Under the pieces are notes generated by a model that worked only from the letters and a program-made list of their open reading frames with translations, searched no databases and had not been told where the DNA came from. From assembly GCA_030611625.1 (NCBI GenBank), contig JAUWPK010000119.1, positions 1 to 9,281 of the forward strand: DNA of 9,281 nt, written 5' to 3'. The DNA is from Promethearchaeum sp. (GTDB lineage Archaea > Asgardarchaeota > Lokiarchaeia > Sigyniarchaeales > Promethearchaeaceae). This document shows positions 1 through 6,249 of this stretch, in pieces. Position 1 is the first letter of the stretch; every line of letters starts with the position of its first letter. Both the position numbers and the translations under genes were made by a program.

Positions 1-2
1 TA

Positions 3-662
3 TTTCAAGTAGAATACGCTATTGAAGCAGTACGTAGAGGAACAACCGCAATCGCTCTTAAAAATAAAAATGCAGTAGTTTTTTGCGTTGAGAAACGAGC
101 AATAGCTTTGCAAGAGAACATTGGATCAGAGAAACTCTTTAAAATCGATGATCATGTTGGAGTTGCAATTGCTGGATTAACCGCAGATGCTCGTACTCTT
201 GTTGAACAAGCACGAGTTCATGCTCAAGTTAATATTTTAAGTTATAATGAAAAAGTTTCCATTTTAGAAACAACTCGGGACCTCTGCGATCAAATGCAAC
301 TATATACTCAGAACGCTGGAGTTAGGCCTTTTGGTGTTTCATTTTTAATTGGTGGAATTGATCCAGATAATGCTACTAAACTTTTTCTAACTGATCCTTC
401 AGGAGCTTTCTGGGGATATCATGCTTGTGCTATTGGAGCAGGTAGTCCTACTGTTAGGGAATTTCTTTCAAAAGAGTATAAAACCACACTTTCATTTGAA
501 GAGTTAAAATTGTTGGCAATTCGCTCACTAAAAGAAGTTATTGAAGGAGACATCAAAGGGGATATGTTTGAAATCGCAATAATCGAGAAAAAGGAAAAGA
601 AATGGACATTTCTCTCCTTAGAAGATAACAAAAAATTATTAGAAAAATTAATTGAAAAATAA
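3..662 (+). CDS. psmA: Proteasome alpha subunit, 5'-truncated by window edge
   Basis: This encodes the outer-ring (alpha) subunit of the archaeal 20S proteasome, which forms the gated heptameric rings flanking the proteolytic beta rings. The frame is open to the left edge and the visible part begins FQVEYAIEAVRRGTTAIAL, a segment close to the N-terminus in alpha subunits, so about 20 residues including the gating tail lie outside. Further family signatures are SEKLFKIDDH (its Glu-Lys matches the lysine that receives HbYX tails of the regulatory ATPase), the segment IAGLTADARTLVEQAR, GVRPFGVSFLIGGID, and AIGAGSPTVREFLSKEY. About 219 residues are visible against a usual 230-260. The TTG near 108 is internal and not a real start. 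The gene sits directly upstream of SBDS, as in the classic archaeal exosome neighbourhood. Identification is very secure. Confidence 0.96.
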   Translation, partial: FQVEYAIEAVRRGTTAIALKNKNAVVFCVEKRAIALQENIGSEKLFKIDDHVGVAIAGLTADARTLVEQARVHAQVNILSYNEKVSILETTRDLCDQMQLYTQNAGVRPFGVSFLIGGIDPDNATKLFLTDPSGAFWGYHACAIGAGSPTVREFLSKEYKTTLSFEELKLLAIRSLKEVIEGDIKGDMFEIAIIEKKEKKWTFLSLEDNKKLLEKLIEK

Positions 663-681
663 ATAGAGTAATTTGAATAAA

Positions 682-700
682 CTTTTTTTACCTTTTTATA
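682..700 (+). terminator. T-rich tract after psmA, probable archaeal terminator
   Basis: Seven T's (683-689) followed by ACC and then five more T's lie 20-35 nt after the psmA stop. Archaeal RNA polymerase terminates on T-runs without needing a hairpin. The same T7-8 ACC arrangement occurs after rpl37ae and after the coiled-coil gene in this window. No experimental support is available from sequence alone. Confidence 0.4.
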
Positions 701-754
701 TTAGTTCTTTTGAAGTAATCAAAGATAATTCGAAAATGTAAGGATTTCGAAGCT

Positions 755-811
755 ATTAACTTCCTTCATGGCGGTTAATCCAAATTTTTGTAAGTTATTG
801 ATGAATTAACC
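755..811 (+). repeat. Three-part inverted repeat in the SBDS leader
   Basis: ATTAAC at 755-760 is complementary to GTTAAT at 774-779, and GGTTAAT at 773-779 is complementary to ATTAACC at 805-811. The middle element can pair with either flank, so the two hairpins exclude each other. The element lies between the psmA T-run and the SBDS start. It may be a regulatory leader or a protein site, but short AT-rich stems also arise by chance. Confidence 0.35.
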
Positions 812-842
812 TTAAAATGCAATGAATTTCTTTACTTTAAAA

Positions 843-848
843 AGGTGG
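843..848 (+). promoter_or_regulatory. Ribosome binding site for SBDS
   Basis: AGGTGG lies 9 nt before the ATG at 858 and matches the archaeal 16S 3' end. It selects this ATG over an in-frame ATG at 822, which would add 12 residues and has no such site. Confidence 0.7.
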
Positions 849-857
849 ATAAAAAAA

Positions 858-1655
858 ATGTCTCAACAATCTAGGGGTGGCCCAAAAGGCAATTTTGATC
901 TTGGTAAATTTATCATTGTCAAAGTGCGCAAGAAAAATCTGTATTTTGAAATGATCGCTGATCCTGAAGAAGCTTGGAAAGCAAAGCAAATCATAAGTGA
1001 TCTTAGAAAGCAGAAAAAGGAAGAAAGTGAGATAGAATTGGACGAAATTTTACATAATTCTGAAATCACTTTAAGTGATATTTACCCAACGTATGATATT
1101 TTTACTAATGTAAAAAAAGCCGTTCGTTCAAATGAAGAGGATTTGATGGGAGCATTTGAAACTACTGAAGGTAGAAAAGTTTCAGCTCATTTTCTTCTTG
1201 AAGGAGAATTTTCATGGACTCAAGATCAAAGACAGAAATGGATTGAGAAGAAAAAGAAGCAAATAATTACGATTTTATCAAGAAATTGCATTAATCCACA
1301 AACTAAAAAACCTCATCCTCCCAAAAGAATAGAAAAAGCAATGGAAGAAGCAAAAATATCAATAAATATTGATAATACTGCTGAAGAGCAAATTGATTAT
1401 GTGTTAAAAATGATTCAAGTAGTAATACCAATACGAATGGAAACCATAACGCTCGCAATTAAGATACCTGCTCTATATGCACCTAAAGCATATAATACCG
1501 TCGATAAGTATGCTCAGATCAAGAAGTCTGAGTACACCAACGAAGGCGCATGGATCGGTCTGGTTTCTCTACCAGCTGGTTTACAAATGGAACTTCTTGA
1601 AAAATTAAATAAGTTAACGCATGGAAAAATGCAATCCAAGTTAATAAATAAATAG
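858..1655 (+). CDS. Ribosome maturation protein SBDS (SDO1 family)
   Basis: This is the archaeal orthologue of the Shwachman-Bodian-Diamond syndrome protein. In eukaryotes, with the GTPase EFL1, it removes eIF6 from the 60S subunit; archaea have SBDS and aIF6, so a related late role in 50S maturation is inferred. The 265 residues show the three family parts: an N-terminal FYSH domain (about 10-105, with FEMIADPEEAWKAK), a helical middle domain (about 108-185) carrying the diagnostic PHPPKRIEKAMEEAK at 152-166, and a C-terminal ferredoxin-like domain (about 186-265) with EYTNEGAWIGLVSLPAG. Length is slightly above the usual 230-250. The start at 858 is set by a good ribosome site. It leads the plus-strand exosome operon, 50 bp before rrp4. 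Codons around 1498-1580 differ from the rest (AAG, AAC, ACC, ATC preferred). Confidence 0.96.
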   Translation: MSQQSRGGPKGNFDLGKFIIVKVRKKNLYFEMIADPEEAWKAKQIISDLRKQKKEESEIELDEILHNSEITLSDIYPTYDIFTNVKKAVRSNEEDLMGAFETTEGRKVSAHFLLEGEFSWTQDQRQKWIEKKKKQIITILSRNCINPQTKKPHPPKRIEKAMEEAKISINIDNTAEEQIDYVLKMIQVVIPIRMETITLAIKIPALYAPKAYNTVDKYAQIKKSEYTNEGAWIGLVSLPAGLQMELLEKLNKLTHGKMQSKLINK

Positions 1656-1705
1656 ATTAATTCAAAAACTAGAAAATTTCAATCAAATTAATTAATGTGA
1701 ATATT

Positions 1706-2464
1706 ATGGAAATTGTAGAAAGTATAGAAACGCCTTCTCGTGAAATTGTAACACCAGGAATGGTAATTTCAACAGATCCCGAATTAATTCCGGGAAGAGG
1801 GGCGGTACGTGAAAAAAATAATGAGATTATATCATTATTTGTTGGTTTAAAGGAAATTCGTGGAAAATATATAAACGTTGTCCCTTTAAACGGGTTATAT
1901 AATCCCCAATTAGGAGATAAAATCATTGGGCGTGTAATTGCTAAAACCCCTGTTAAATTTCTTTTGAATATTAATTCCAAATATCTTGGGATTCTTAAAC
2001 CATTAGATGCTTTCAAGAGAAACACACGAAATCGTGGATATGGGAAAAGCGTCGGATCTTATCGCGTGAAAGACGATGATCTTATGCAGAAATTAAAAAT
2101 GGGTGATTTACTCATTTGTAAAGTCCTATCAGGTGATCGACTAAATGAACCTGAATTAACTTCTCTTGGTCAAGATCTAGGTCAAATAAAAGATGGAATA
2201 ATAATTCATGTTCCACCACCAAAAATTCCAAGAATAATAGGTAAGAAAGGAAGTATGATTACTCTATTAAAAAATCTTCTTCATTGTAAGATTTTTGTTG
2301 CACAAAATGGCCGAATTTTGATCCAAGGTGGAAAAAATTTCAAAAATGAACGTTTGCTTATCGATGCAATTCATAAAATTGAAGAAGAAGCTCATACTTC
2401 AGGTTTAACAGATAGAATAAAAAATTATATTATAAAAGAAAAGAAAAAACGAGGTATTGAATAA
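1706..2464 (+). CDS. rrp4: Exosome RNA-binding cap subunit Rrp4
   Basis: Rrp4 forms the trimeric cap on the archaeal exosome and feeds RNA into the Rrp41/Rrp42 ring. The 252-residue protein shows an N-terminal domain (about 15-65, REIVTPGMVISTDPELIPGR), an S1 domain (about 66-140; NPQLGDKIIGRVIAKTPVKF and LLNINSKYLGILKPLDAF) containing a basic glycine-rich insertion near 104-120, and a KH domain (about 160-225) with the GxxG loop GKKG at 179-182, in the strongly conserved context PPKIPRIIGKKGSM. Translation probably begins at ATG 1706, with GTGA at 1697-1700 as a weak ribosome site; GTG 1697 would add three residues. The stop is two bases before the rrp41 ATG, so the two are translationally linked. 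The KH domain rules out the alternative cap protein Csl4, which has a zinc ribbon instead. Confidence 0.96.
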   Translation: MEIVESIETPSREIVTPGMVISTDPELIPGRGAVREKNNEIISLFVGLKEIRGKYINVVPLNGLYNPQLGDKIIGRVIAKTPVKFLLNINSKYLGILKPLDAFKRNTRNRGYGKSVGSYRVKDDDLMQKLKMGDLLICKVLSGDRLNEPELTSLGQDLGQIKDGIIIHVPPPKIPRIIGKKGSMITLLKNLLHCKIFVAQNGRILIQGGKNFKNERLLIDAIHKIEEEAHTSGLTDRIKNYIIKEKKKRGIE

Positions 2465-2466
2465 AA

Positions 2467-3522
2467 ATGCCAGTATTAGTTCCAGAACCCCATGATCCAA
2501 TATGCTTCCGAAAAGATGGAAAACGATTGGATGGTAGGGAAGTTGATGAACCACGACCATTTTCATGTGAAGTCGGAGTAATTAAAAATGCTCAAGGTTC
2601 AGCTGTTGTTCGCCATGGCGGCAATTTAATTTATGTTGCAGTATATGGCCCCAGAGAAGTACACCCAAGACATTTAGCTAAACCAGATCGTGGTATATTA
2701 AGAGTATATTACCGCATGTCTACTTTTTCTGTTCATGATAGAAAAAGCCCAGCTCCAAATCGCCGAGATAATGAAATTTCCAAAGTAATTCGTGAAGCTA
2801 TTGAACCCGTATTATTTTTAGAAGCTTATCCAGATTCGCAAATTGAAGTGTTTATTCAAATTATGGCTGCAGATGGAGGAACAAGATGTGCATCCACAAC
2901 TGCGGCATCTTTGGCGCTCGCTGATGCAGGAATTCCTATGAGAAGTATGATTGTTGGGATTGCTGCCGGTAAAGCACAAGATAAAGTTATTTTAGATCTT
3001 GGTGATAAAGAAGATAAAGTAGGACAAGCTGACGTTCCCGCTGTTGTAGTTATGAAAGATAAAACTATTTCTCTATTACAATTTGATGGTGAAATGTCTA
3101 TAGAAGAAATGAAACTTGGATTTAAATATATTCTAAAAGGAGCAGAAGTTATTTATCAAAAACAATTAGAAGCTCTAAAAGGAAAATATGAAGCAATTCA
3201 AATGCAAGCAAAAAAAGAATCAGAAGAATATCAGAAAACGTTACCGAAATTACCTCAAGAAAAACCATTACCTCCTTCTGATACAGTTGTTTCTAAAAAA
3301 ACTGAAGAAATTAAGGTCAACAAAGACGAAAAAGTCCAAAAACCAAAGAAAGAACCCAAGAAAGAGACTAAAAAAGGGCCAAAGAAACCAACCAAAAAGG
3401 ACGTTAAAAAAGAGACTAAAAAAGAGACCAAGAAAAAAACTGAAGAAAAAGCGCAAAAAGCTAATGAAACAATTCAAAATGCCCCTAAAAAAGATAGCGA
3501 AAAAGGAGGAAAAACCAAATGA
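2467..3522 (+). CDS. rrp41: Exosome catalytic subunit Rrp41 with lysine-rich C-terminal tail
   Basis: Rrp41 is the phosphorolytic RNase PH-type active subunit of the exosome hexamer; it degrades RNA 3' to 5' with phosphate and can add heteropolymeric tails with ADP. Core residues 1-245 match the family: GKRLDGREVDEPRP (18-31), paired arginines R99-R100 in NRRDNEISKVIRE, the phosphate-site GGTR at 137-140, and the catalytic aspartates D183 and D189 in KEDKVGQADVPA. All expected active-site residues are therefore present. After a helical stretch (218-256), a low-complexity tail runs to residue 351; residues 271-351 contain 30 lysines of 81 with KKETKK repeats. Archaeal Rrp41 is usually about 240-250 residues, so this tail is extra. 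GAGGT at 2451-2455 is the likely ribosome site. Its end overlaps rrp42 by four bases (ATGA). Confidence 0.96.
   Translation: MPVLVPEPHDPICFRKDGKRLDGREVDEPRPFSCEVGVIKNAQGSAVVRHGGNLIYVAVYGPREVHPRHLAKPDRGILRVYYRMSTFSVHDRKSPAPNRRDNEISKVIREAIEPVLFLEAYPDSQIEVFIQIMAADGGTRCASTTAASLALADAGIPMRSMIVGIAAGKAQDKVILDLGDKEDKVGQADVPAVVVMKDKTISLLQFDGEMSIEEMKLGFKYILKGAEVIYQKQLEALKGKYEAIQMQAKKESEEYQKTLPKLPQEKPLPPSDTVVSKKTEEIKVNKDEKVQKPKKEPKKETKKGPKKPTKKDVKKETKKETKKKTEEKAQKANETIQNAPKKDSEKGGKTK
3340..3450 (+). repeat. Degenerate coding repeat in the Rrp41 tail
   Basis: The motif AAAGAGACY occurs at 3361-3369, 3409-3417 and 3421-3429 within a run of lysine codons, producing KKETKK units interleaved with KKEPKK and KKPTKK. 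The last two copies are 12 bases apart, so expansion keeps frame. Slippage-type growth of this segment is a reasonable inference. Confidence 0.6.
3505..3509 (+). promoter_or_regulatory. Strong ribosome binding site for rrp42
   Basis: GGAGG, preceded by AAA, sits inside the last codons of rrp41, 9 nt before the rrp42 ATG at 3519. It is the strongest such site in the window and would allow independent initiation on rrp42 despite the ATGA overlap. Confidence 0.75.
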
Positions 3523-4343
3523 TTGATGTAAATAAAATAGTTTCCTCATTAGAAAGGAATTATATTCTAAAACTTCTCAAAGAAGGAAAAAGAATTGATG
3601 GAAGAGATTTATTTGAATTTAGAGAAATTAAAATCAAAACCAATTTTAGTCCTAAAGCTGAGGGTTCTGCAGATGTTTTCCTAGGAGATACCCGTGTAAT
3701 GTGCGGTGTTAAATACGATATCGGAAAACCCTATTCAGATAATCCGGATCAGGGAGTAATTACTGTAATGAGCGAATATGTCCCTATTGCGAGCCCTATG
3801 TTCGAATCTGGCCCTCCTAGAGAAGATTCCATTCAACTTGCAAGGGTTGTTGATAGAGGGATTAGGCATACTAATTGTATCGACAAAAAAGAATTATGCA
3901 TTGAACCTTTTAAAGCTGTATATATCTTGTTTGTGGATTGCTATATGATGGATTACTTTGGTAATTTAACTGATACTGCCGCTATTGCCGCCATTGCAGC
4001 TTTACTTAGTGCAAAAATACCAGGCGCAAAATGGGATTCAGAAAAAGGAGAAGCAGTATGGGATGGAACTATAAAACCCTTAACAATTCATGAGATACCA
4101 TTAAGCATTACATTTGGTAGAGTTGGGGATGTTATCTTCGTAGATCCTTACTTACCTGAAGAGTTGATCATGGATGGTTCGATAGCTTTTGCAGTCGATG
4201 AAAAGAAGCAAATTACTTCTATTCAAAAATACGGTAACGCAACTTGGACTGTTGAAGAAATTATGGAGATATCACAAAAAGCTATAGAAATCGCAGATGA
4301 TCTAAGAGCTAAAATGAATTTAAGACGTTTTTGTCCGAATTAA
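3519..4343 (+). CDS. rrp42: Exosome structural subunit Rrp42
   Basis: Rrp42 alternates with Rrp41 in the exosome hexamer; it has the RNase PH fold but no active site of its own and contributes RNA-binding residues and the interface. The 274 residues match in order: GKRIDGRDLFEFREIKIK (23-40), AEGSADVFLGDTRVMCGVK (47-65), RVVDRGIR (109-116), FVDCYMMDYFGNLTDTAAIA (138-157), VGDVIFVDPYLPEE (202-215) and the C-terminal AFAVDEKKQITSIQKYGNAT. The paired aspartates of the Rrp41 active site are not reproduced at the matching place (VDPYLPEELIMDG), as expected. Length is normal for the family (about 260-275). It is the last gene of the operon and is followed 38 bp later by an 11-T terminator tract. 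Confidence 0.96.
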   Translation: MIDVNKIVSSLERNYILKLLKEGKRIDGRDLFEFREIKIKTNFSPKAEGSADVFLGDTRVMCGVKYDIGKPYSDNPDQGVITVMSEYVPIASPMFESGPPREDSIQLARVVDRGIRHTNCIDKKELCIEPFKAVYILFVDCYMMDYFGNLTDTAAIAAIAALLSAKIPGAKWDSEKGEAVWDGTIKPLTIHEIPLSITFGRVGDVIFVDPYLPEELIMDGSIAFAVDEKKQITSIQKYGNATWTVEEIMEISQKAIEIADDLRAKMNLRRFCPN

Positions 4344-4368
4344 GACAATAATACCGAAACCTGCACAA

Positions 4369-4862
4369 TTATAATAAAGAATTTTTTTTTTTAATTATCT
4401 TGGAAAATCTTTTGTAAATATTATTAATGACCGGATCTGTGGGCAACAAGTCAGAACAAATACCATTTTCAAGAATATGTAATATATGAGGGTCAGCTTC
4501 ATGAATAAGACGCTGTACCTGATCTTTAGAAACTGAATTAGGATTAGCACGATATTGGAGGGCGAGTTCATACGGACTTTTACAGAAATATTCGAGCAGA
4601 CGATCGATTTTAGTAGGAATAAAAAGCCGTTCTTCTAGCGATAATGCGTATACCCAGTGCTCTTTTTCATAGAATTCAGGTGCCTTATCTTCGTTCCATT
4701 CTTGGTCTGGTAGATAATCAACAATTCCGTTATTAATGAAATGATCAAAACCGTGATTTTTAATCTGAGATTCTAAATGGTCGGGGCTATAATGAATTAA
4801 CCATCTTCGGACAAATTCGAGAGGATTGTTGGCAGAAAAAACTGTGAGGTCAATACATTCAT
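4369..4862 (-). pseudogene. Unrecognised protein gene lacking an in-frame start, probably frameshifted near its 5' end
   Basis: On the minus strand one frame is open for 166 codons from the stop at 4872-4870 to the stop at 4371-4369, and it reads like a real protein rather than chance: tryptophan-, tyrosine- and charge-bearing segments such as NPLEFVRRWLIHYSPDHLES, EFYEKEHWVYALSLEERLF and IPTKIDRLLEYFCKSPYELA, ending in a basic KRFSKIIKKKNSLL. It has no ATG or GTG anywhere and TTG only near the end. An ATG exists at 4862 in another frame and reads MNVLTSQFF up to a six-T run (minus strand; 4836-4841); one more base in that run would join it to the long frame as MNVLTSQFFSANNPLEF. The likely explanations are a recent frameshift, a sequencing slip in the homopolymer, or an unusual start such as ATT. 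The ATG is 23 nt after the zinc-finger gene's stop, suggesting one operon. I do not recognise the family. Confidence 0.6.
4382..4392 (+). terminator. 11-T terminator of the exosome operon
   Basis: An uninterrupted run of 11 T's lies 39 nt after the rrp42 stop, a strong archaeal termination signal. On the other strand the same bases encode the terminal lysines of the converging reading frame, so the signal lies inside that gene's 3' end. Confidence 0.65.
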
Positions 4863-4885
4863 TTAGGAGTTACGGGTTAATGATT

Positions 4886-5509
4886 TTAAGAATTGAGTTT
4901 AGCAGTTTTTTCCTCATTTAATGCTTTATCAATTACTTCATTTGCTCGGATACGAGCATCAAAGGATCCCAATGTTTGTCCATTTATCGCAGCGATTTCT
5001 ATTTCTCTTTCAGTCAAAATATCTACTGTTTTATGACGACCGTGTTTCTTCAACATTTTTTCTATATCTTCTGAGGAGATATCCGATTTTTGTTCTGCCA
5101 TTATCTCTTTTCTATAATTCTTCTTCTTTACCTCAATATTGTTCATATAGGCTTGTTTTGCAAATAATTGGTTGAATCCTTTGACTCGATAAATAAGATT
5201 GGATATCCAATATAAGATAATACATATTCCAACTACACGGAAAGTTATATTATTTGTATGCGAACTCCAAAAAAAGCTGAAGATTATCGCAATTGTATAG
5301 ATCATTCGCATAGTGAATCTTTTTTTTATCAAAGAATTATAAACGCTTGCAGTAAGTGAGTCAAAACAATCACTACACAATTCTTTTACATTGCACTCAT
5401 TACAAATTATTTTACCACATCCTGCACAATAAGGATTTCGATTTAATGTCGAGGTATGCTTACCACATTGTTTACAGTCAAATATATTTCTATGAATATT
5501 ATACCACAT
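4886..5509 (-). CDS. Membrane protein with N-terminal FYVE-like eight-cysteine zinc finger
   Basis: I do not recognise a named family. The 207-residue protein begins with eight cysteines (12, 15, 28, 31, 36, 39, 45, 48) spaced C-x2-C-x12-C-x2-C-x4-C-x2-C-x5-C-x2-C, the cross-brace two-zinc arrangement of FYVE-type fingers; CAGCGKIICNECN followed by LCSDCF resembles their core. The basic lipid-binding RRHHCR motif of true FYVE domains is absent (NRNPYC instead), so phosphoinositide binding is not implied. Two hydrophobic segments follow (about 67-82 and 89-107), flanked by lysine/arginine, forming a hairpin or pair of membrane spans. The remainder is a charged, mostly helical domain (about 120-207) with a run resembling a small helical bundle. 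ATG 5509 is chosen over GTG 5518 because AGGTGG at 5515-5520 is spaced for it. A role as a membrane-tethered adaptor is conjecture. Confidence 0.85.
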   Translation of the reverse strand: MWYNIHRNIFDCKQCGKHTSTLNRNPYCAGCGKIICNECNVKELCSDCFDSLTASVYNSLIKKRFTMRMIYTIAIIFSFFWSSHTNNITFRVVGICIILYWISNLIYRVKGFNQLFAKQAYMNNIEVKKKNYRKEIMAEQKSDISSEDIEKMLKKHGRHKTVDILTEREIEIAAINGQTLGSFDARIRANEVIDKALNEEKTAKLNS

Positions 5510-5514
5510 TGTTT

Positions 5515-5520
5515 CCACCT
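5515..5520 (-). promoter_or_regulatory. Ribosome binding site for the zinc-finger membrane protein
   Basis: On the minus strand AGGTGG is 5 nt before ATG 5509. The in-frame GTG at 5518 lies inside this site and therefore cannot use it, which fixes the shorter start. Confidence 0.7.
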
Positions 5521-5547
5521 TTTTCCTATAATCACATTGATGCTTTA

Positions 5548-5557
5548 TTATTATAAA
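5548..5557 (-). promoter_or_regulatory. Candidate TATA box for the minus-strand gene pair
   Basis: The minus strand reads TTTATAATAATAAAG here, about 40-50 nt before ATG 5509. With the usual 25-nt spacing transcription would start near 5525-5530, leaving a short leader that still contains the AGGTGG site. Confidence 0.4.
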
Positions 5558-5559
5558 TG

Positions 5560-5828
5560 CTGTGGTTCGGACTTCATGTACATCATTAATACTGATATTG
5601 TATAAAAAACCGATTTACGTATTTGTCACGGTAATTCTATTGGATTATTCGGGAACTTTTATGCAATTATTGATAAAGTGACGACTTAGATTTATTGCAT
5701 GAAAATTAATCCTACTTTTACATGAATAACTTAATAAAATTTCTTTAATTCCAAATTACGAAGTTTAATAAACTGAAAATACCGAATTCTTTTTTCAAAA
5801 AATTTTTTATTTATGTTTATTTATCTTT
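5560..5828. other. AT-rich intergenic spacer, no gene seen
   Basis: This is the central part of the 388-bp spacer between the divergent zinc-finger and rpl37ae genes. I see no open frame with protein-like composition and no tRNA-like folding. ATGCAAT at 5661-5667 and ATTGCAT at 5694-5700 form a 7-bp inverted repeat, not remarkable in such AT-rich DNA. The spacer's ends hold the two divergent promoters. Confidence 0.6.
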
Positions 5829-5829
5829 C

Positions 5830-5838
5830 TTATAAATA
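5830..5838 (+). promoter_or_regulatory. Candidate TATA box for the rpl37ae operon
   Basis: TTATAAATA is a near-consensus archaeal TATA box. A start of transcription about 25 nt on (around 5858-5862) leaves a leader of some 36 nt before the GTG at 5898. It is the best TATA match in the spacer and faces rpl37ae. Confidence 0.55.
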
Positions 5839-5847
5839 CATATGACT

Positions 5848-5863
5848 TGGTGAATGATCACCA
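5848..5863 (+). promoter_or_regulatory. Perfect 6-bp dyad overlapping the rpl37ae start region
   Basis: TGGTGA at 5848-5853 and TCACCA at 5858-5863 are perfect complements around a 4-base centre. The dyad begins 10 nt after the TATA box and covers the predicted transcription start, a place where archaeal repressors often bind. It could equally be a small hairpin at the RNA 5' end if transcription starts upstream. No regulator can be named. Confidence 0.4.
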
Positions 5864-5897
5864 TAACAATGTAAATTAAATTACAAAAGTGAGATAT

Positions 5898-6209
5898 GTG
5901 GGAAAAACTAAGAAAGTTGGTATCGCCGGTAGATTTGGACCTCGATATGGTTCAAGATTACGTAAACAATGGAGGGATATCACTTCAAAACAAAAAGGAA
6001 TAAATAAATGCCCAAAGTGTAACACTAAACTTCCGAATATGAGGGAATTTGCAGGCCTTTGGCATTGTAAAAAGTGCGGAGCTACCTGGACGGGTGGTAC
6101 CTGGGAAAGTGCTACTGCCAGAGGTAAAGAATCTCACCGAATAGCTATTCGAATGGCTCGTGAGGCAAGTGAAGCCGAGCAAAATCCTGCTTCCGCGATT
6201 AAGAAGTAG
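5898..6209 (+). CDS. rpl37ae: Large-subunit ribosomal protein L37Ae (eL43)
   Basis: This is a zinc-ribbon protein of the large ribosomal subunit shared by archaea and eukaryotes. The 103 residues start MGKTKKVGIAGRFGPRYGSR, matching the family N-terminus, and contain the zinc ligands C38, C41, C57 and C60 (CPKC and CKKC) with LWHCKKCGATWTGG around the second pair. Length is slightly above the usual 85-95, from an alanine- and glutamate-rich C-terminal helix. GTG at 5898 is chosen because it gives the family's N-terminus and lies 4 nt after GTGAG; GTG at 5889 would add three residues. It has its own TATA box. The rpoP gene that often follows L37Ae in euryarchaea is absent: only 40 bp separate it from pcc1. 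Confidence 0.95.
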   Translation: MGKTKKVGIAGRFGPRYGSRLRKQWRDITSKQKGINKCPKCNTKLPNMREFAGLWHCKKCGATWTGGTWESATARGKESHRIAIRMAREASEAEQNPASAIKK

Positions 6210-6210
6210 A

Positions 6211-6220
6211 TTTTTTTACC
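6211..6220 (+). terminator. T7-ACC tract after rpl37ae, possible partial terminator
   Basis: Seven T's and ACC follow the rpl37ae stop almost immediately. The pcc1 ATG is only 30 nt further, so this may attenuate rather than end transcription. The same motif follows psmA and the coiled-coil gene. Confidence 0.35.
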
Positions 6221-6249
6221 TAATTTTCTTAAAACATTAATGATTGTCA

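Noticed and set aside
3188..3526. Plus-strand second frame inside rrp41 rich in lysine, and the antisense phenylalanine-rich frame at 3268-3549
   Set aside because: Both are shadows of the A-rich lysine repeat in rrp41.
4921..5556. Plus-strand frames at 4921-5175 and 5356-5556
   Set aside because: They are antisense to the zinc-finger membrane gene, whose cysteine pattern, membrane segments and ribosome site show the minus strand is coding.
5661..5700. Inverted repeat ATGCAAT/ATTGCAT in the rpl37ae upstream spacer
   Set aside because: Seven-base arms with a long loop in AT-rich DNA are not distinctive.
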